The translations under genes and the position numbers were made by a program. Under the pieces are notes generated by a model, which saw only the letters and a program-made list of their open reading frames with translations, had not been told where the DNA came from and did not search any database. DNA of 64,000 nucleotides, from the NCBI RefSeq assembly GCF_042650565.1, contig NZ_JBHSBH010000012.1, positions 310,001 through 374,000 of the forward strand, written 5' to 3'. The DNA comes from Nocardiopsis_B sediminis (GTDB lineage Bacteria; Actinomycetota; Actinomycetes; Streptosporangiales; Streptosporangiaceae). Position 1 is the stretch's first letter, and every line of letters begins with the position of its first letter. Below are positions 16,861 through 25,376 of this stretch, piece after piece.

Positions 16861-18501
16861 ATGACCGACACATCCACGAGCGGACCGACCACCCACACCA
16901 TCAGGCCCTGGGCCGCGCTGGCCGCCCTTTCCATGGGCCTGTTCATGATCGTGGTGGACACCTCGATCGTCTCCGTGGCCGTACCGGCCATGGTCAGCGG
17001 CCTGCACACTGGTCTGAACGCGGTCGTCTGGGTGACCAGCGCCTACCTGCTCACCTACGCCGTGCTCATGCTGCTGACCAGCCGCCTCGGCGACCGCTAC
17101 GGGCCCAAACGGGTGTTCGTCGCCGGGCTCGCGGTCTTCACCGCCGCGTCCCTGGCCTGCGCCCTCTCGGCGACCGTCGAGATGCTGATCGCCGCCCGCG
17201 TGGCGCAGGGCGTGGGCGCGGCCCTGCTGACCCCCCAGACCCTGAGCCTCATCGGCCACCTGTTCTCCGACCGCGACCGCGGCCGGGCGATGGGCATCCT
17301 GGGCGCGGCCTCCGGTCTGGCCACCGTCACCGGCCCCCTCCTGGGCGGGGTCCTGGTGGAGGTCCTCACATGGCAGTGGATCTTCTACGTGGACGTCCTC
17401 TTCGGCCTCATCGCGCTCGCCCTGAGCCTGCGCGTGATCCCCGACTGGCGGCCGGGTCACGCGCGCCGCTTCGACGCGCCGGGCATCCTGCTTTCGGGGG
17501 CCGGGCTGCTGCTGATCGTGTTCGGCGTCCAGAACGGGGAGCGCTACCACTGGGGTGCGTTCCTCGGGCCGATCACCGTCGTGGAGGCCATCGGCGCCGG
17601 CGCCGCACTGCTCGTCGCCTTCGTCGCCTGGCAGCGCGTCAACCGCAACGAGCCCCTGGTGCCCCTGCGGGTCTTCGGCGACCGGAACTTCTCCGCGGGC
17701 ACCCTCACCACAGCGGCGCTCGGCTTCGCGCTGACCGGCATGTTCCTGCCGCTGGTCATCTACCTCCAGTCCGCGCTCGGCCTGTCGCCCACCCAGACCG
17801 GCCTGCTCGCCGCGCCGATGGCGCTGGTGTCCGGCCTGCTGGGGCCGGTCATCGGCCGCCTCATGGACCGGGTCGACGGCAAGTACCTGGTGATGTCCGG
17901 CCTCGCCGGCATGGCGCTGGGCCTGGGCATCATCGACCTCCAGGCCCGCGCGGACATCCCGCCCGCGCACCTCGTCCCGGGGCTGCTGGTGATCGGGGCC
18001 GGGATGGGCTCCGTCCTCGTCTCCGTGAACACCGTCGCCATGGGATCGGTCCGGCCCGAGCTGCGGGGCGCCGCCTCCGGCGTCTTCTTCACCGCCCGCC
18101 AGATGGGTGCGGTCGTGGGCAGCGCCTCCATCGGCGTCCTGCTCCAGGCACGGATCGCCGCCTCCGTCGCCGACGCCGCCGAGACCGCGGCCGGGCGCCT
18201 GCCCGCCGCCCACCGGCAGGAATTCCTGGCGCACATGCGGCTGGCCGCCGAGGCCGGCCCGGGAAACACCGGGCCCGGCACCGGCGCCCCCCTGCACCTG
18301 CCCGCGCACCTGGCCCGCCAGGGGCAGTTCCTCGCGGAGCAGGCGCTGCGCGGCGGCCTCACCCAGGCGGTGCGCGAGACCCTCCTCGCGCTGATCGCCA
18401 TGCTGCTCCTGGGGCTGGTGGCGGCGGCCGCCATGCGCCGCGCCGACCCGCGCCCGGACACCCCGGAACCGGCCGCCGAGCGGGTCGCCGACACCCGGTA
18501 G
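16861..18501 (+). CDS. DHA2-type (14-helix) MFS drug exporter
   Basis: A 546-residue transporter with about 14 hydrophobic helices, the MFS motif A loop (SRLGDRYGPKRVF, after helix 2) and the motif C-like GPLLGG in helix 5, as in EmrB/QacA proteins. These export lipophilic drugs or secondary metabolites using the proton gradient. A long extracytoplasmic loop with AAETAAGRLPAAH-type residues precedes the last helix, as in the family. The ATG at 16861 follows an AT-poorer leader. The gene is divergent from the P450-ferredoxin pair across the heptamer array. Confidence 0.9.
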   Translation: MTDTSTSGPTTHTIRPWAALAALSMGLFMIVVDTSIVSVAVPAMVSGLHTGLNAVVWVTSAYLLTYAVLMLLTSRLGDRYGPKRVFVAGLAVFTAASLACALSATVEMLIAARVAQGVGAALLTPQTLSLIGHLFSDRDRGRAMGILGAASGLATVTGPLLGGVLVEVLTWQWIFYVDVLFGLIALALSLRVIPDWRPGHARRFDAPGILLSGAGLLLIVFGVQNGERYHWGAFLGPITVVEAIGAGAALLVAFVAWQRVNRNEPLVPLRVFGDRNFSAGTLTTAALGFALTGMFLPLVIYLQSALGLSPTQTGLLAAPMALVSGLLGPVIGRLMDRVDGKYLVMSGLAGMALGLGIIDLQARADIPPAHLVPGLLVIGAGMGSVLVSVNTVAMGSVRPELRGAASGVFFTARQMGAVVGSASIGVLLQARIAASVADAAETAAGRLPAAHRQEFLAHMRLAAEAGPGNTGPGTGAPLHLPAHLARQGQFLAEQALRGGLTQAVRETLLALIAMLLLGLVAAAAMRRADPRPDTPEPAAERVADTR

Positions 18502-18772
18502 CGGCGCCGGGGGTCATCGGCGCCGGGCTCGGAACGGCGAGCCGACGAGCGAACGGAGGCGGCGCTGCCCCTTGGCCGAAGGCCCGACTCGCGGGGCCGT
18601 TGGAGCAGAGTGAGGAGGCGAGCGTGACCTGAGGAGGGGCGCCCGCCGGGCGGAAGGGCGGGCCGTGCCGCGAATGTCGGTTCGCACGCATACCCTTTCC
18701 GCGGATCCAGGGGTGATCGGCTCCCCCACCGTCGGCCCCTGCCCCGGACCCCCCTTCTGAGTTTGGAGCCCC

Positions 18773-20887
18773 ATGGAAGACAACGCCCCTGCTCTCGCCT
18801 TCCTCACCGAGACGCAGCGCGCCGGAGCGGGAGAGTGGACGCCGGACCGCCGGCTGGTCCTCCGCTTCGAGCCGGGCTCCGCCGTGCCCCTCGCCCAGCT
18901 CGGCTGGCGCGACCCCGACGGCGCCGAGTCCGTCGTCGGGTTCGACCCCGGCATGACCACGTTCACGGGCACGCGGATCGCCGCGGACGGCACCTTCTCC
19001 GCGTGGCGGGGCCGGCTGGCGGAGCGGCTCACCGACCGCCCCGGCCACCGGTTCCGGGTCGACGGCGGCGAGGGGGCGCACGACGACCTGCGCCTGCTGA
19101 TCGAGGACGGCGGCGGGCCCGCCGTCCGGGCCACCTGGGCCGACCGCGAGGGGGGCGGCGGCGCGATCGTCCTGCGCACGACCGACCCGGGGTCCGCGGG
19201 CGAGGTCACCCGGAAGGTGCGTGAAGTGGAGGCGGACGACGAGTTCAGGGCGAACGGCGAGGTCGCCGTCAACCTGCTCGACGCGACCCACGACAAGTGG
19301 CTCTCCCGCCTGGACACCGACCGGCTCGAGTTCACCATGGCCGAACCCGTCCGCGTCCGGCGCTACGTCCTGGTCTCCGCCAACGACTTCTCCGACCGCG
19401 ACCCCCGGGACTGGGTGCTCAAGGGGTCGGCGGACGGCCGGACGTGGGTCACGCTCGACACCCGCGCCGGCGAGTTCTTCCCCGAGCGGCACTTCGCCCG
19501 CGACTACCACGTCACGGGCTCCGCCGCGGACACGCCCTACCCGCATCTGCGCCTGGAGATCACCGGCAACCACGGCGCCCATGAGATCCAGCTCGAGCGC
19601 GTCCGGTTCTTCTCCGAGGGCCGCACCTACGAGGCGTTCACCGGGCACCGCTACGCGGCGGGCGGGGCGTCGTCGCCGTACGCGGGGGTCGCGGGCGGCT
19701 CCGCGTCCGGCGCGCCGGGCACCGTCGAGGACTGGCGCTCCTTTCTGGCCGAGTACAGCGCCGACATGCTGCGCGTCCTGAACGAGGACGAGCTCGGCCA
19801 CACCACCGAGGAGCAGGGATCGGCCCCCTGGCTGGGCTACGACGGCGCCACCGAGGAGCGGATCGCGGACCTGGAGATGCGGCTCGGCCTCCGGCTGCCG
19901 CCCAGCTACCGCTCGTTCCTCGCCGCGTCCGACGGCTGGGCGAAGATCGGCCCGTTCATGTACGAGCTGCGCTCCACCGCCACCGTCGGCTGGCTGGACG
20001 ACCTCCGGGACGAAGCCGTGTACGACGAGGCGAACATGAAGGACGACGGGCTGGTCGGACCCCTGCTGCTGGTCTCCGGCGAGGGCGACGCCCAGGACTG
20101 GCTGCTGGACGCGGGGGACGTCTCCCCGGACGGCGAGTGGGCCGCCCGCGTGTGGGCCACCTGGTTCCCCGGGCCGGCCGAGCGCTACGCGTCGTTCGCG
20201 GACCTCGTCGCCGCCGAACGCGCCTCGTTCGAGAGACTGAGCGGGGCGAACGGGAGCCCGGTACGCGCGGCAGGCGCGGAGGAGCTCCTCGCCCAGGGGC
20301 GCCGGGCGGCGCTGAAGGGCCGGGTCGACGACGCGCTGGACGCCTTCCGGCGGGCCGAGGAGAAGGGGTCCGGCGCCGCCGCGTACCTGAAGGCGGTGCT
20401 CTCGGCCTTCCTCGACGTCCGCACCGCCCACCGCAGGCTCCCCGGCCTGCTGCACCGGCCCCACGTGGTGGCCGAGGTGGGCATGGAGCAGATCACCTCC
20501 GAGGCGGTCCCGCTCTTCCTGCGCAGCGCCGGCCTGGACGAACCCGGCGGTGCGGCCCAGGCGGTCCGCGCCCTCGGCCGGACCGTCCCCGGTCTCCGGG
20601 TGCCGTCGACCGGTCCGGAGTGGGACAGGTGGATCGCCGATCACCCGGCGCCGGAGCCGCCCGCTTTCGAGCGCGCCCTCGGCAGGGCGCGGGAGCTGGC
20701 GTCCCGCGATGACACGGACGGCGCCTGGGCCGTCATCGAGGAGGCGCTGCCCGCGTGGTACCCGGTGTCGCCGAACCGCATCGCCCCGGTGGTGCTGCTC
20801 ACCGACCCCGTTCTGCGCCGGGTGGTCACCCCCCGCCGCGCGCGCGAGGCGGTGTTCACCCCGAGGGGCGCGCACGCGTCCGCCTGA
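18773..20887 (+). CDS. SMI1/KNR4 (SUKH) protein with discoidin-like domain
   Basis: A 704-residue cytosolic protein. Residues about 155-280 resemble an F5/8 type C (discoidin-like) beta sandwich (DWVLKGSADGRTWVTLDT and HLRLEITGNHGAHEIQLERVRF, split here by other residues). Residues about 355-480 match a SUKH-1 domain (LEMRLGLRLPPSYRSFLAA, then WLLDAGD and WATWFPG). SUKH proteins often act as immunity proteins against polymorphic toxins or as scaffolds. The N- and C-terminal 150-200 residues are unassigned. No toxin gene is adjacent. A weak TTGGAG precedes ATG 18773. Confidence 0.75.
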   Translation: MEDNAPALAFLTETQRAGAGEWTPDRRLVLRFEPGSAVPLAQLGWRDPDGAESVVGFDPGMTTFTGTRIAADGTFSAWRGRLAERLTDRPGHRFRVDGGEGAHDDLRLLIEDGGGPAVRATWADREGGGGAIVLRTTDPGSAGEVTRKVREVEADDEFRANGEVAVNLLDATHDKWLSRLDTDRLEFTMAEPVRVRRYVLVSANDFSDRDPRDWVLKGSADGRTWVTLDTRAGEFFPERHFARDYHVTGSAADTPYPHLRLEITGNHGAHEIQLERVRFFSEGRTYEAFTGHRYAAGGASSPYAGVAGGSASGAPGTVEDWRSFLAEYSADMLRVLNEDELGHTTEEQGSAPWLGYDGATEERIADLEMRLGLRLPPSYRSFLAASDGWAKIGPFMYELRSTATVGWLDDLRDEAVYDEANMKDDGLVGPLLLVSGEGDAQDWLLDAGDVSPDGEWAARVWATWFPGPAERYASFADLVAAERASFERLSGANGSPVRAAGAEELLAQGRRAALKGRVDDALDAFRRAEEKGSGAAAYLKAVLSAFLDVRTAHRRLPGLLHRPHVVAEVGMEQITSEAVPLFLRSAGLDEPGGAAQAVRALGRTVPGLRVPSTGPEWDRWIADHPAPEPPAFERALGRARELASRDDTDGAWAVIEEALPAWYPVSPNRIAPVVLLTDPVLRRVVTPRRAREAVFTPRGAHASA

Positions 20888-20936
20888 GTGCAGGACGGGC
20901 GGCCCGGCCGGGTGGCCTTCTCTCCGACCGGGTCGC

Positions 20937-21167
20937 TCACACGGTCTCGACGCTTTGACCGTCGTCGGGCACCCAGCGCAGGACGTCCCCGGGCTGGCAG
21001 TCCAGCACGCGGCAGATCGCGTCGAGGGTGGTGAACCGCACCGCCTTGGCGCGGCCGTTCTTCAGCACGGCGATGTTGGCGGGGGTGATCCCCACGGCCT
21101 CGGCGAACTCGCCGACCGACATGTTGCGCCGGGCGAGGTGGACGTCGAGGTCGACGATGATCGCCAT
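20937..21167 (-). CDS. Small XRE-family regulator
   Basis: A 76-residue protein consisting almost entirely of a Cro/CI helix-turn-helix (SVGEFAEAVGITPANIAVLKNG, shown here in two parts: SVGEFAEAVGITP and ANIAVLKNG), of the YozG type. Its ATG overlaps the stop of the DUF2975 gene (21167). This two-gene unit, membrane DUF2975 protein plus tiny XRE regulator, is common in Gram-positives. The regulator probably binds the AT-rich repeats upstream of the pair. Confidence 0.88.
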   Translation of the reverse strand: MAIIVDLDVHLARRNMSVGEFAEAVGITPANIAVLKNGRAKAVRFTTLDAICRVLDCQPGDVLRWVPDDGQSVETV

Positions 21168-21664
21168 CAGACCACCTCGGCCATTTCGGTCTGGAGGTCC
21201 ATGGCCTTGCGCAGTAGACCGCGCATAAGGAAGAGCAGCATCGCCACGGCCGCCCCCGTGCCGGTCAGCACGACAGCGGTGCCCATCGCCCCGACCGCCC
21301 CCATGGCGCCGTTGGCTGAAGGGACGTCGCCCACGGTGAGGTGCACGGCGACCCCGGCCGTGAGCAGCGTCGCCACCAGGGTGGCCCCGATGATGACGTC
21401 GACCCAGAGGAAGGCCTTGGGGGTGAAGACCGCATCGCGCCGGAAGACGGCGAGCAGCATCCAGACCCCGACGAGGGCCACCTGGACGCAGGCGACGCCG
21501 AGGATCGACAGCGTTATATAGGACGTGGCGTAGGGGGCGTACGGGGGGAAGAGGGCGACCTGCTCGGCCGCCGCGCCCGGGATGACCACGAACTGGCCGA
21601 AGAAGCCGATGAGGATCGCCAGGACGGCGGCGCTGCGGAGAAGGAAGATGAAGAATCGATCCAT
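21167..21664 (-). CDS. DUF2975 membrane protein
   Basis: A 165-residue protein with four membrane helices (about 7-30, 48-72, 88-108 and 125-150) and the VFTPKAFLWVD motif that resembles the FsxENxxxL-type loop of DUF2975 proteins. Its function is unknown. It is co-transcribed with an XRE regulator whose start codon overlaps its stop. Just upstream is a short AT-rich block with repeated ATCAATAG motifs that stands out in this GC-rich window. Confidence 0.8.
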   Translation of the reverse strand: MDRFFIFLLRSAAVLAILIGFFGQFVVIPGAAAEQVALFPPYAPYATSYITLSILGVACVQVALVGVWMLLAVFRRDAVFTPKAFLWVDVIIGATLVATLLTAGVAVHLTVGDVPSANGAMGAVGAMGTAVVLTGTGAAVAMLLFLMRGLLRKAMDLQTEMAEVV

Positions 21665-21673
21665 GTATCGATT

Positions 21674-21702
21674 ATCAATAGATACCGATCGAAAATCAAT
21701 AG
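21674..21702 (-). promoter_or_regulatory. Repeated ATCAATAG operator of the DUF2975/XRE pair
   Basis: ATCAATAG occurs at 21674-21681 and again at 21695-21702, exactly 21 bases (two helical turns) apart, within the only AT-rich stretch of the region and 10-40 bases before the DUF2975 start. Autoregulation by the XRE protein is inferred. Confidence 0.55.
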
Positions 21703-21841
21703 GCCGGGGGTGATCGTCCGGGATGTGAGCGGCCGCACGCTCCCCGCCTGGGGAGGCGCGCGGCGGGGGATCGCGGGGGTGCGCTCCGGGGGCACCGTCC
21801 CCCTCGTGCGGGCACCGCCGGCCGGCGGCCCGGCGGGTCCG

Positions 21842-22813
21842 CTACGACGCGGCCTGCGCGATGGCCTGGGCGTGGAGGCGCAGTGCCGACCGCATGAACC
21901 ACCGCATCACGCGGTTGGCGAAGCGTCCCTTCAGGGCGGTGGGCCAGTCCTTGCGCAGGTGCAGCCGCGTGTGGCCCCCGATCGGCTCGATGACGATCCG
22001 GATCGTGTGGCGTGCGCCGGGGGCCTCTTTCTCCCACGTGACCTCACGGCCCGCGACACTGTGCGCGATCCGCTCCCGGGTCGTCCCGTCCCGGCGGATC
22101 ACCTCCACGGCACCGTCGTCGAGCAGCCGTGACGATTCGATGCCCGGGTCCCATTCGGCCCGGCGCGCGGGATCGCCGACAAGGTCCCAGACCCGCTCGG
22201 CCGACACGGGCGCCTCAACGATGTAGGCGGCGTGGTCCCACCCCTCGGCCGACGGTTCGTGGATGCCGGCAGTGCCGCCGGAGGGGCCGCCGTCCACCGC
22301 GGGCGGTGCCGGCGTCCCCGGAGCCTCCGGCGTCTCGGCCGGTCCGTCGAGGTCGCGGCGGATGCGGTCGGTGTCCGCGCCGAGCCGGTCCAGCAGCCGT
22401 CGTATCCGGCCGCCCTCGTCGTCGATCATCGCCGCGAGCAGGGCCCGGTCGCCGCCGGACCACGGGCAGTCCAAGGCGAGCTCCGCCAGGCGGGGGCCGA
22501 GCGGCAGCGATACGAACACGTGCACGGCGGACGAGCCGGGGGAGGCCGGCGGCAGGGGCGCGTCGACCCCCAGCAGGGCCAGATCCTCCCGGAAGAGGTC
22601 GTCGATCGCCGCGCGCGCCTCGGTCAGGGTCACCCCGGCGTCCATGAGCAGCCGGGCGCCGGGGCCGCCGTTGACGAGTATCCCCAGCAGCAGATGCTCG
22701 AAGCCGACTTCGGTGTGGCCCATGCGCATCGCTTCGCCGCTGGCCAGGCCCTCGATCTCGGCACGTTCGAAGCCCCCGCCGCGGGAGGCCGGTCTCGTCG
22801 GCGGGTTCGTCAT
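21842..22813 (-). CDS. Clp N-terminal domain fused to an SRPBCC domain
   Basis: From ATG 22813 the product is 323 residues. Residues about 12-160 form a Clp-N double repeat (MGHTEVGFEHLLLGIL is the classic first-repeat motif). Residues about 185-323 are an SRPBCC/polyketide-cyclase-like domain (WDLVGDPARRAEWDPGI). Clp-N domains bind adaptors or damaged proteins in ClpC/ClpB, and SRPBCC domains bind hydrophobic ligands. No AAA+ domain is present. The ATGA overlap (22810-22813) couples it to the HTH gene upstream. A stress-sensing role is a guess. Confidence 0.8.
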   Translation of the reverse strand: MTNPPTRPASRGGGFERAEIEGLASGEAMRMGHTEVGFEHLLLGILVNGGPGARLLMDAGVTLTEARAAIDDLFREDLALLGVDAPLPPASPGSSAVHVFVSLPLGPRLAELALDCPWSGGDRALLAAMIDDEGGRIRRLLDRLGADTDRIRRDLDGPAETPEAPGTPAPPAVDGGPSGGTAGIHEPSAEGWDHAAYIVEAPVSAERVWDLVGDPARRAEWDPGIESSRLLDDGAVEVIRRDGTTRERIAHSVAGREVTWEKEAPGARHTIRIVIEPIGGHTRLHLRKDWPTALKGRFANRVMRWFMRSALRLHAQAIAQAAS

Positions 22814-23055
22814 CTCTGACCTCTTTCGGTCGTCTCGATGTGGCGTAGGCGTTTCGCATATTTCTTGTGGACGGCCTGGCGGGTCACCCCGAGCGCGGCG
22901 GCGATCGTGGACCACGATTCGCCCGACCGCAGCGCCTGCTCGACCTGGCGCATCTCCAACGAGTCGACCAGCGTGCGCAGGGAGGCGACGGCCCGCAGGC
23001 CGTCGACGGGTGTCGACGTGTCCGACGCCGTGGCCGCCAACTGGACCGCATCCAT
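22810..23055 (-). CDS. Small helix-turn-helix regulator paired with Clp-N protein
   Basis: An 81-residue protein with a C-terminal HTH (SWSTIAAALGVTRQAVHKKY, residues about 48-67). It is coupled to the Clp-N/SRPBCC gene by an ATGA overlap, a pairing seen repeatedly in actinomycetes. Two palindromes lie immediately upstream of its start (23061-23100), one within six bases of the ATG. Autorepression relieved by the Clp-N partner is a plausible model. Confidence 0.82.
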   Translation of the reverse strand: MDAVQLAATASDTSTPVDGLRAVASLRTLVDSLEMRQVEQALRSGESWSTIAAALGVTRQAVHKKYAKRLRHIETTERGQR

Positions 23056-23060
23056 GGCGT

Positions 23061-23100
23061 CAACCTAGGTTGCGCGGCCGTCCGGTGTCAACCCGGGTTG
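23061..23100. promoter_or_regulatory. Twin palindromes CAACC-N2-GGTTG
   Basis: CAACCTAGGTTG (23061-23072) and CAACCCGGGTTG (23089-23100) are perfect 12-base palindromes whose centres lie 28 bases apart. Each is preceded by GT and followed by CGCGG. The first overlaps the stop codon of the upstream iclR-type gene and lies just before the HTH gene start. Confidence 0.65.
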
Positions 23101-23898
23101 CGCGGGTGCCGAGGAGGTCCTGGTCGTACCCGAGGGCGAAGCCCGATGGGGCTGCGCGAGCGCGGCCTCGAGTCCCGAGGCCGCGGCCCGCAGCCGGCGC
23201 GCCACCTCGTCCACCCGGGTCACCAGCCGGGACGTCGGTCCGGAGATGTTGACGACCGCGATGAGGTCACCCGCGGGGCCCCGGACCGGGACACCGACCG
23301 AGGTCAGACCGATCTCCACCTCCTCGCTGGCGACCGTGTGGCCGCGTTCCCGTTCCGCGTGCAGCCGGTCCAGCAGCTCGTTCAGGTCACGCGGGGCGGC
23401 GAGGCCATGGGCCGGGGCGAGCAGGTCGTCGGCGGTGAGGGCCGCCACCAGGTCGTCGTCGGAGTCGAACAGCAGCGCGCGGCCGGAGGCGGTGCAGTGC
23501 ATGGGCGAGCTGCGCCCCACCCAGCCACCGGCGCGCAGTGACTGGGCCGATTCCTCGCGTAGCACCGTCAACGAGCGGTTACCCCGCTGGACCGACAGGA
23601 GCGCGACCTCGCCGGTGCGGGCCACCGCGTTGCGCAGCACCGGGCGGGCGGCGCGCAGCAGCGCCGCATCACCGGCGCCCGCCGCGAGCACGAGCAGCGA
23701 CCAGCCGAGCCGGTAGCTCCGGGTCTCCGGATCCTGTTCGACCAGCCCGCCGCGTTCGAGCGCGTGCAGCATCCGGGAGACCTGGCTGCGCTCACGGCCG
23801 ACGATGCGGGCGAGGTCGCTGACCCGGTGGCTGCTCCCCGCGCCTCCCTCGCCGAACGCGAGGAGCAGTGCGGCGACCCGTTCGGCGGACGTCTGCAT
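23065..23898 (-). CDS. IclR-family transcriptional regulator
   Basis: ATG 23898, preceded by AGGGAGG, gives 277 residues. A winged HTH (about 1-75, RVSDLARIVGRERSQVSRML) precedes the IclR effector domain (about 85-250), with the GWVGRSSPMHCTASGRALLF and VGVPVRGPAGDLIAVVNISG signatures (in pieces). IclR proteins sense small organic acids. The gene is divergent from the aspartase-transporter operon, and two similar 17-base sites lie in the shared intergenic region, so it very likely controls that operon and itself. Confidence 0.9.
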   Translation of the reverse strand: MQTSAERVAALLLAFGEGGAGSSHRVSDLARIVGRERSQVSRMLHALERGGLVEQDPETRSYRLGWSLLVLAAGAGDAALLRAARPVLRNAVARTGEVALLSVQRGNRSLTVLREESAQSLRAGGWVGRSSPMHCTASGRALLFDSDDDLVAALTADDLLAPAHGLAAPRDLNELLDRLHAERERGHTVASEEVEIGLTSVGVPVRGPAGDLIAVVNISGPTSRLVTRVDEVARRLRAAASGLEAALAQPHRASPSGTTRTSSAPAQPGLTPDGRAT

Positions 23899-23920
23899 AA
23901 CGGCCTCCCTTCGAAAATTC

Positions 23921-24001
23921 GTTGTCAGGACAGCAACACCGTATCCGTCATCGAGATGTCTTCCCAGCTCAAAAGAGCATCCCGGTTGCTCTGACGACAA
24001 C
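23921..24001. promoter_or_regulatory. Pair of GTTGCT-N5-GACAAC sites, likely IclR operators
   Basis: Site 1 (23921-23937, read on the minus strand) and site 2 (23985-24001, plus strand) both fit GTTGCT-N5-GACAAC. Their centres are 64 bases apart, about six helical turns. They lie between the regulator gene and the lyase gene. The 17-base sites in opposite orientation fit cooperative binding of an IclR dimer of dimers. Confidence 0.6.
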
Positions 24002-24092
24002 TTCCTTGTAGATCGGTGATCTGGGTCGCACACTTCCAGAATCCGCGGACACCGCACCACCACGGCACTTTCACAGGGAGTGTGAGCGATCC

Positions 24093-25376
24093 ATGACCAC
24101 CGACTCCGACACGACGATTTCCCCTTCCGCAGAGCCGCTCTACGGGCTCCAGACCGAGCTGGGGGTCCGCAACTTCCCGCTCCGGGGCCGGACCTTCGGC
24201 GATCTGCCGCCGTTCGTCCGCAACTACGCGCTGGTCAAACTCGCCGCCGCCCGCGTCAACCACGAGCACGGGGTGCTCGATGAGGCGCGCCGGGATGCGA
24301 TCGTCGCCGCCTGCCGGGAGATCGCCGACGGTGCCCACGCCGGCCAGTTCCCGACCCCGCTGGTCCACGGCGGCGGCGGCACGACCGCGAACATGAACGT
24401 CAACGAGGTCATCGCCGCCCGTGCGTCCGCGATCGCCGGGATCGTCGTGCACCCCAACGACCACGTCAACGCCTCGCAGTCCACCAACGACAGCTACCCG
24501 ACGGCGATGGCGCTGACGGTGCGGGAGCTGGTCGGCGCACCGGCCGCGGCGCTGCGCGAGCTGGCCGCCGCGTTCGACCGCAAGGCCGGGGAGTTCGCCG
24601 ATACGCCGCACCTGGGCCGTACCTGTTTGCAGGATGCCGTCAGCCTGACCGCGGGCGACAGCCACCGCGGGCACGCCGCCGCCATCCGCCGGGCCGCCGA
24701 CGGTCTTGAGGCCGCGGCGTCCGCGCTGCGCGAGGTGCCCATCGGCGCGACCGCCGTCGGCACCGGGATCGGCGCCCCGGACGGCTTCGGCGAGCACGTC
24801 GCCGCCGAGCTGGCGGCGCTGACCGGGCTGCCGGTCACCGCGGCCGCGAACCGCTTCGACGCACTGTCCCACATGGACGTCTACGCCGCGATCGCCGCGG
24901 CCGGCTCGCGGGCCGCGATCACCATGGCCAAGATCGCCGCGGACGTCCGGCTGCTGTCGTCGGGCCCCCAGGGCGGGTTCGGCGACCTCACCATCCCGGC
25001 CGTGCAGGCCGGATCGTCGATCATGCCGGCGAAGGTCAACCCGGTGATCCCCGAATACGTCATGCAGCTGAGCCACCGCGTCCGCGGCCAGGCGCTCACC
25101 GTCGACTGCGCCGTGGCCGATGGCGAACTCGAGCTGAACGTGATGGAGCCGGTGGTCGTCGACGCCCTCACCACGATCTTCGACGACCTCACCGCCGCCG
25201 CCGAGACCTTCGCCCGCCGTTGTATCAACGGCCTCGCCTGGGACGGCCCGCACCGCGAACGCAACCTGGCCGGAGCACTGGACCAGTGGGTCGAACTCGC
25301 GGCCACCGATGGCTACGAGAACGCCACCACCCGCCTGCGCGGCACCGACGCCACCAGCGGGGTGACGCGGCCATGA
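24093..25376 (+). CDS. aspA: Aspartate ammonia-lyase (fumarase/aspartase superfamily)
   Basis: A 427-residue lyase with the superfamily signature GSSIMPAKVNPV (around residue 309). The substrate-site motif QSTNDSYPTAM is nearer to aspartases (STND) than to fumarases (SSND). The reaction would be L-aspartate to fumarate plus ammonia. It is somewhat shorter than typical AspA. The next gene, a sugar-porter-type MFS transporter, overlaps its stop (ATGA). Together with the divergent IclR regulator this looks like uptake and deamination of an amino acid used as carbon or nitrogen source. A related amino-acid or dicarboxylate lyase is not excluded. Confidence 0.8.
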   Translation: MTTDSDTTISPSAEPLYGLQTELGVRNFPLRGRTFGDLPPFVRNYALVKLAAARVNHEHGVLDEARRDAIVAACREIADGAHAGQFPTPLVHGGGGTTANMNVNEVIAARASAIAGIVVHPNDHVNASQSTNDSYPTAMALTVRELVGAPAAALRELAAAFDRKAGEFADTPHLGRTCLQDAVSLTAGDSHRGHAAAIRRAADGLEAAASALREVPIGATAVGTGIGAPDGFGEHVAAELAALTGLPVTAAANRFDALSHMDVYAAIAAAGSRAAITMAKIAADVRLLSSGPQGGFGDLTIPAVQAGSSIMPAKVNPVIPEYVMQLSHRVRGQALTVDCAVADGELELNVMEPVVVDALTTIFDDLTAAAETFARRCINGLAWDGPHRERNLAGALDQWVELAATDGYENATTRLRGTDATSGVTRP

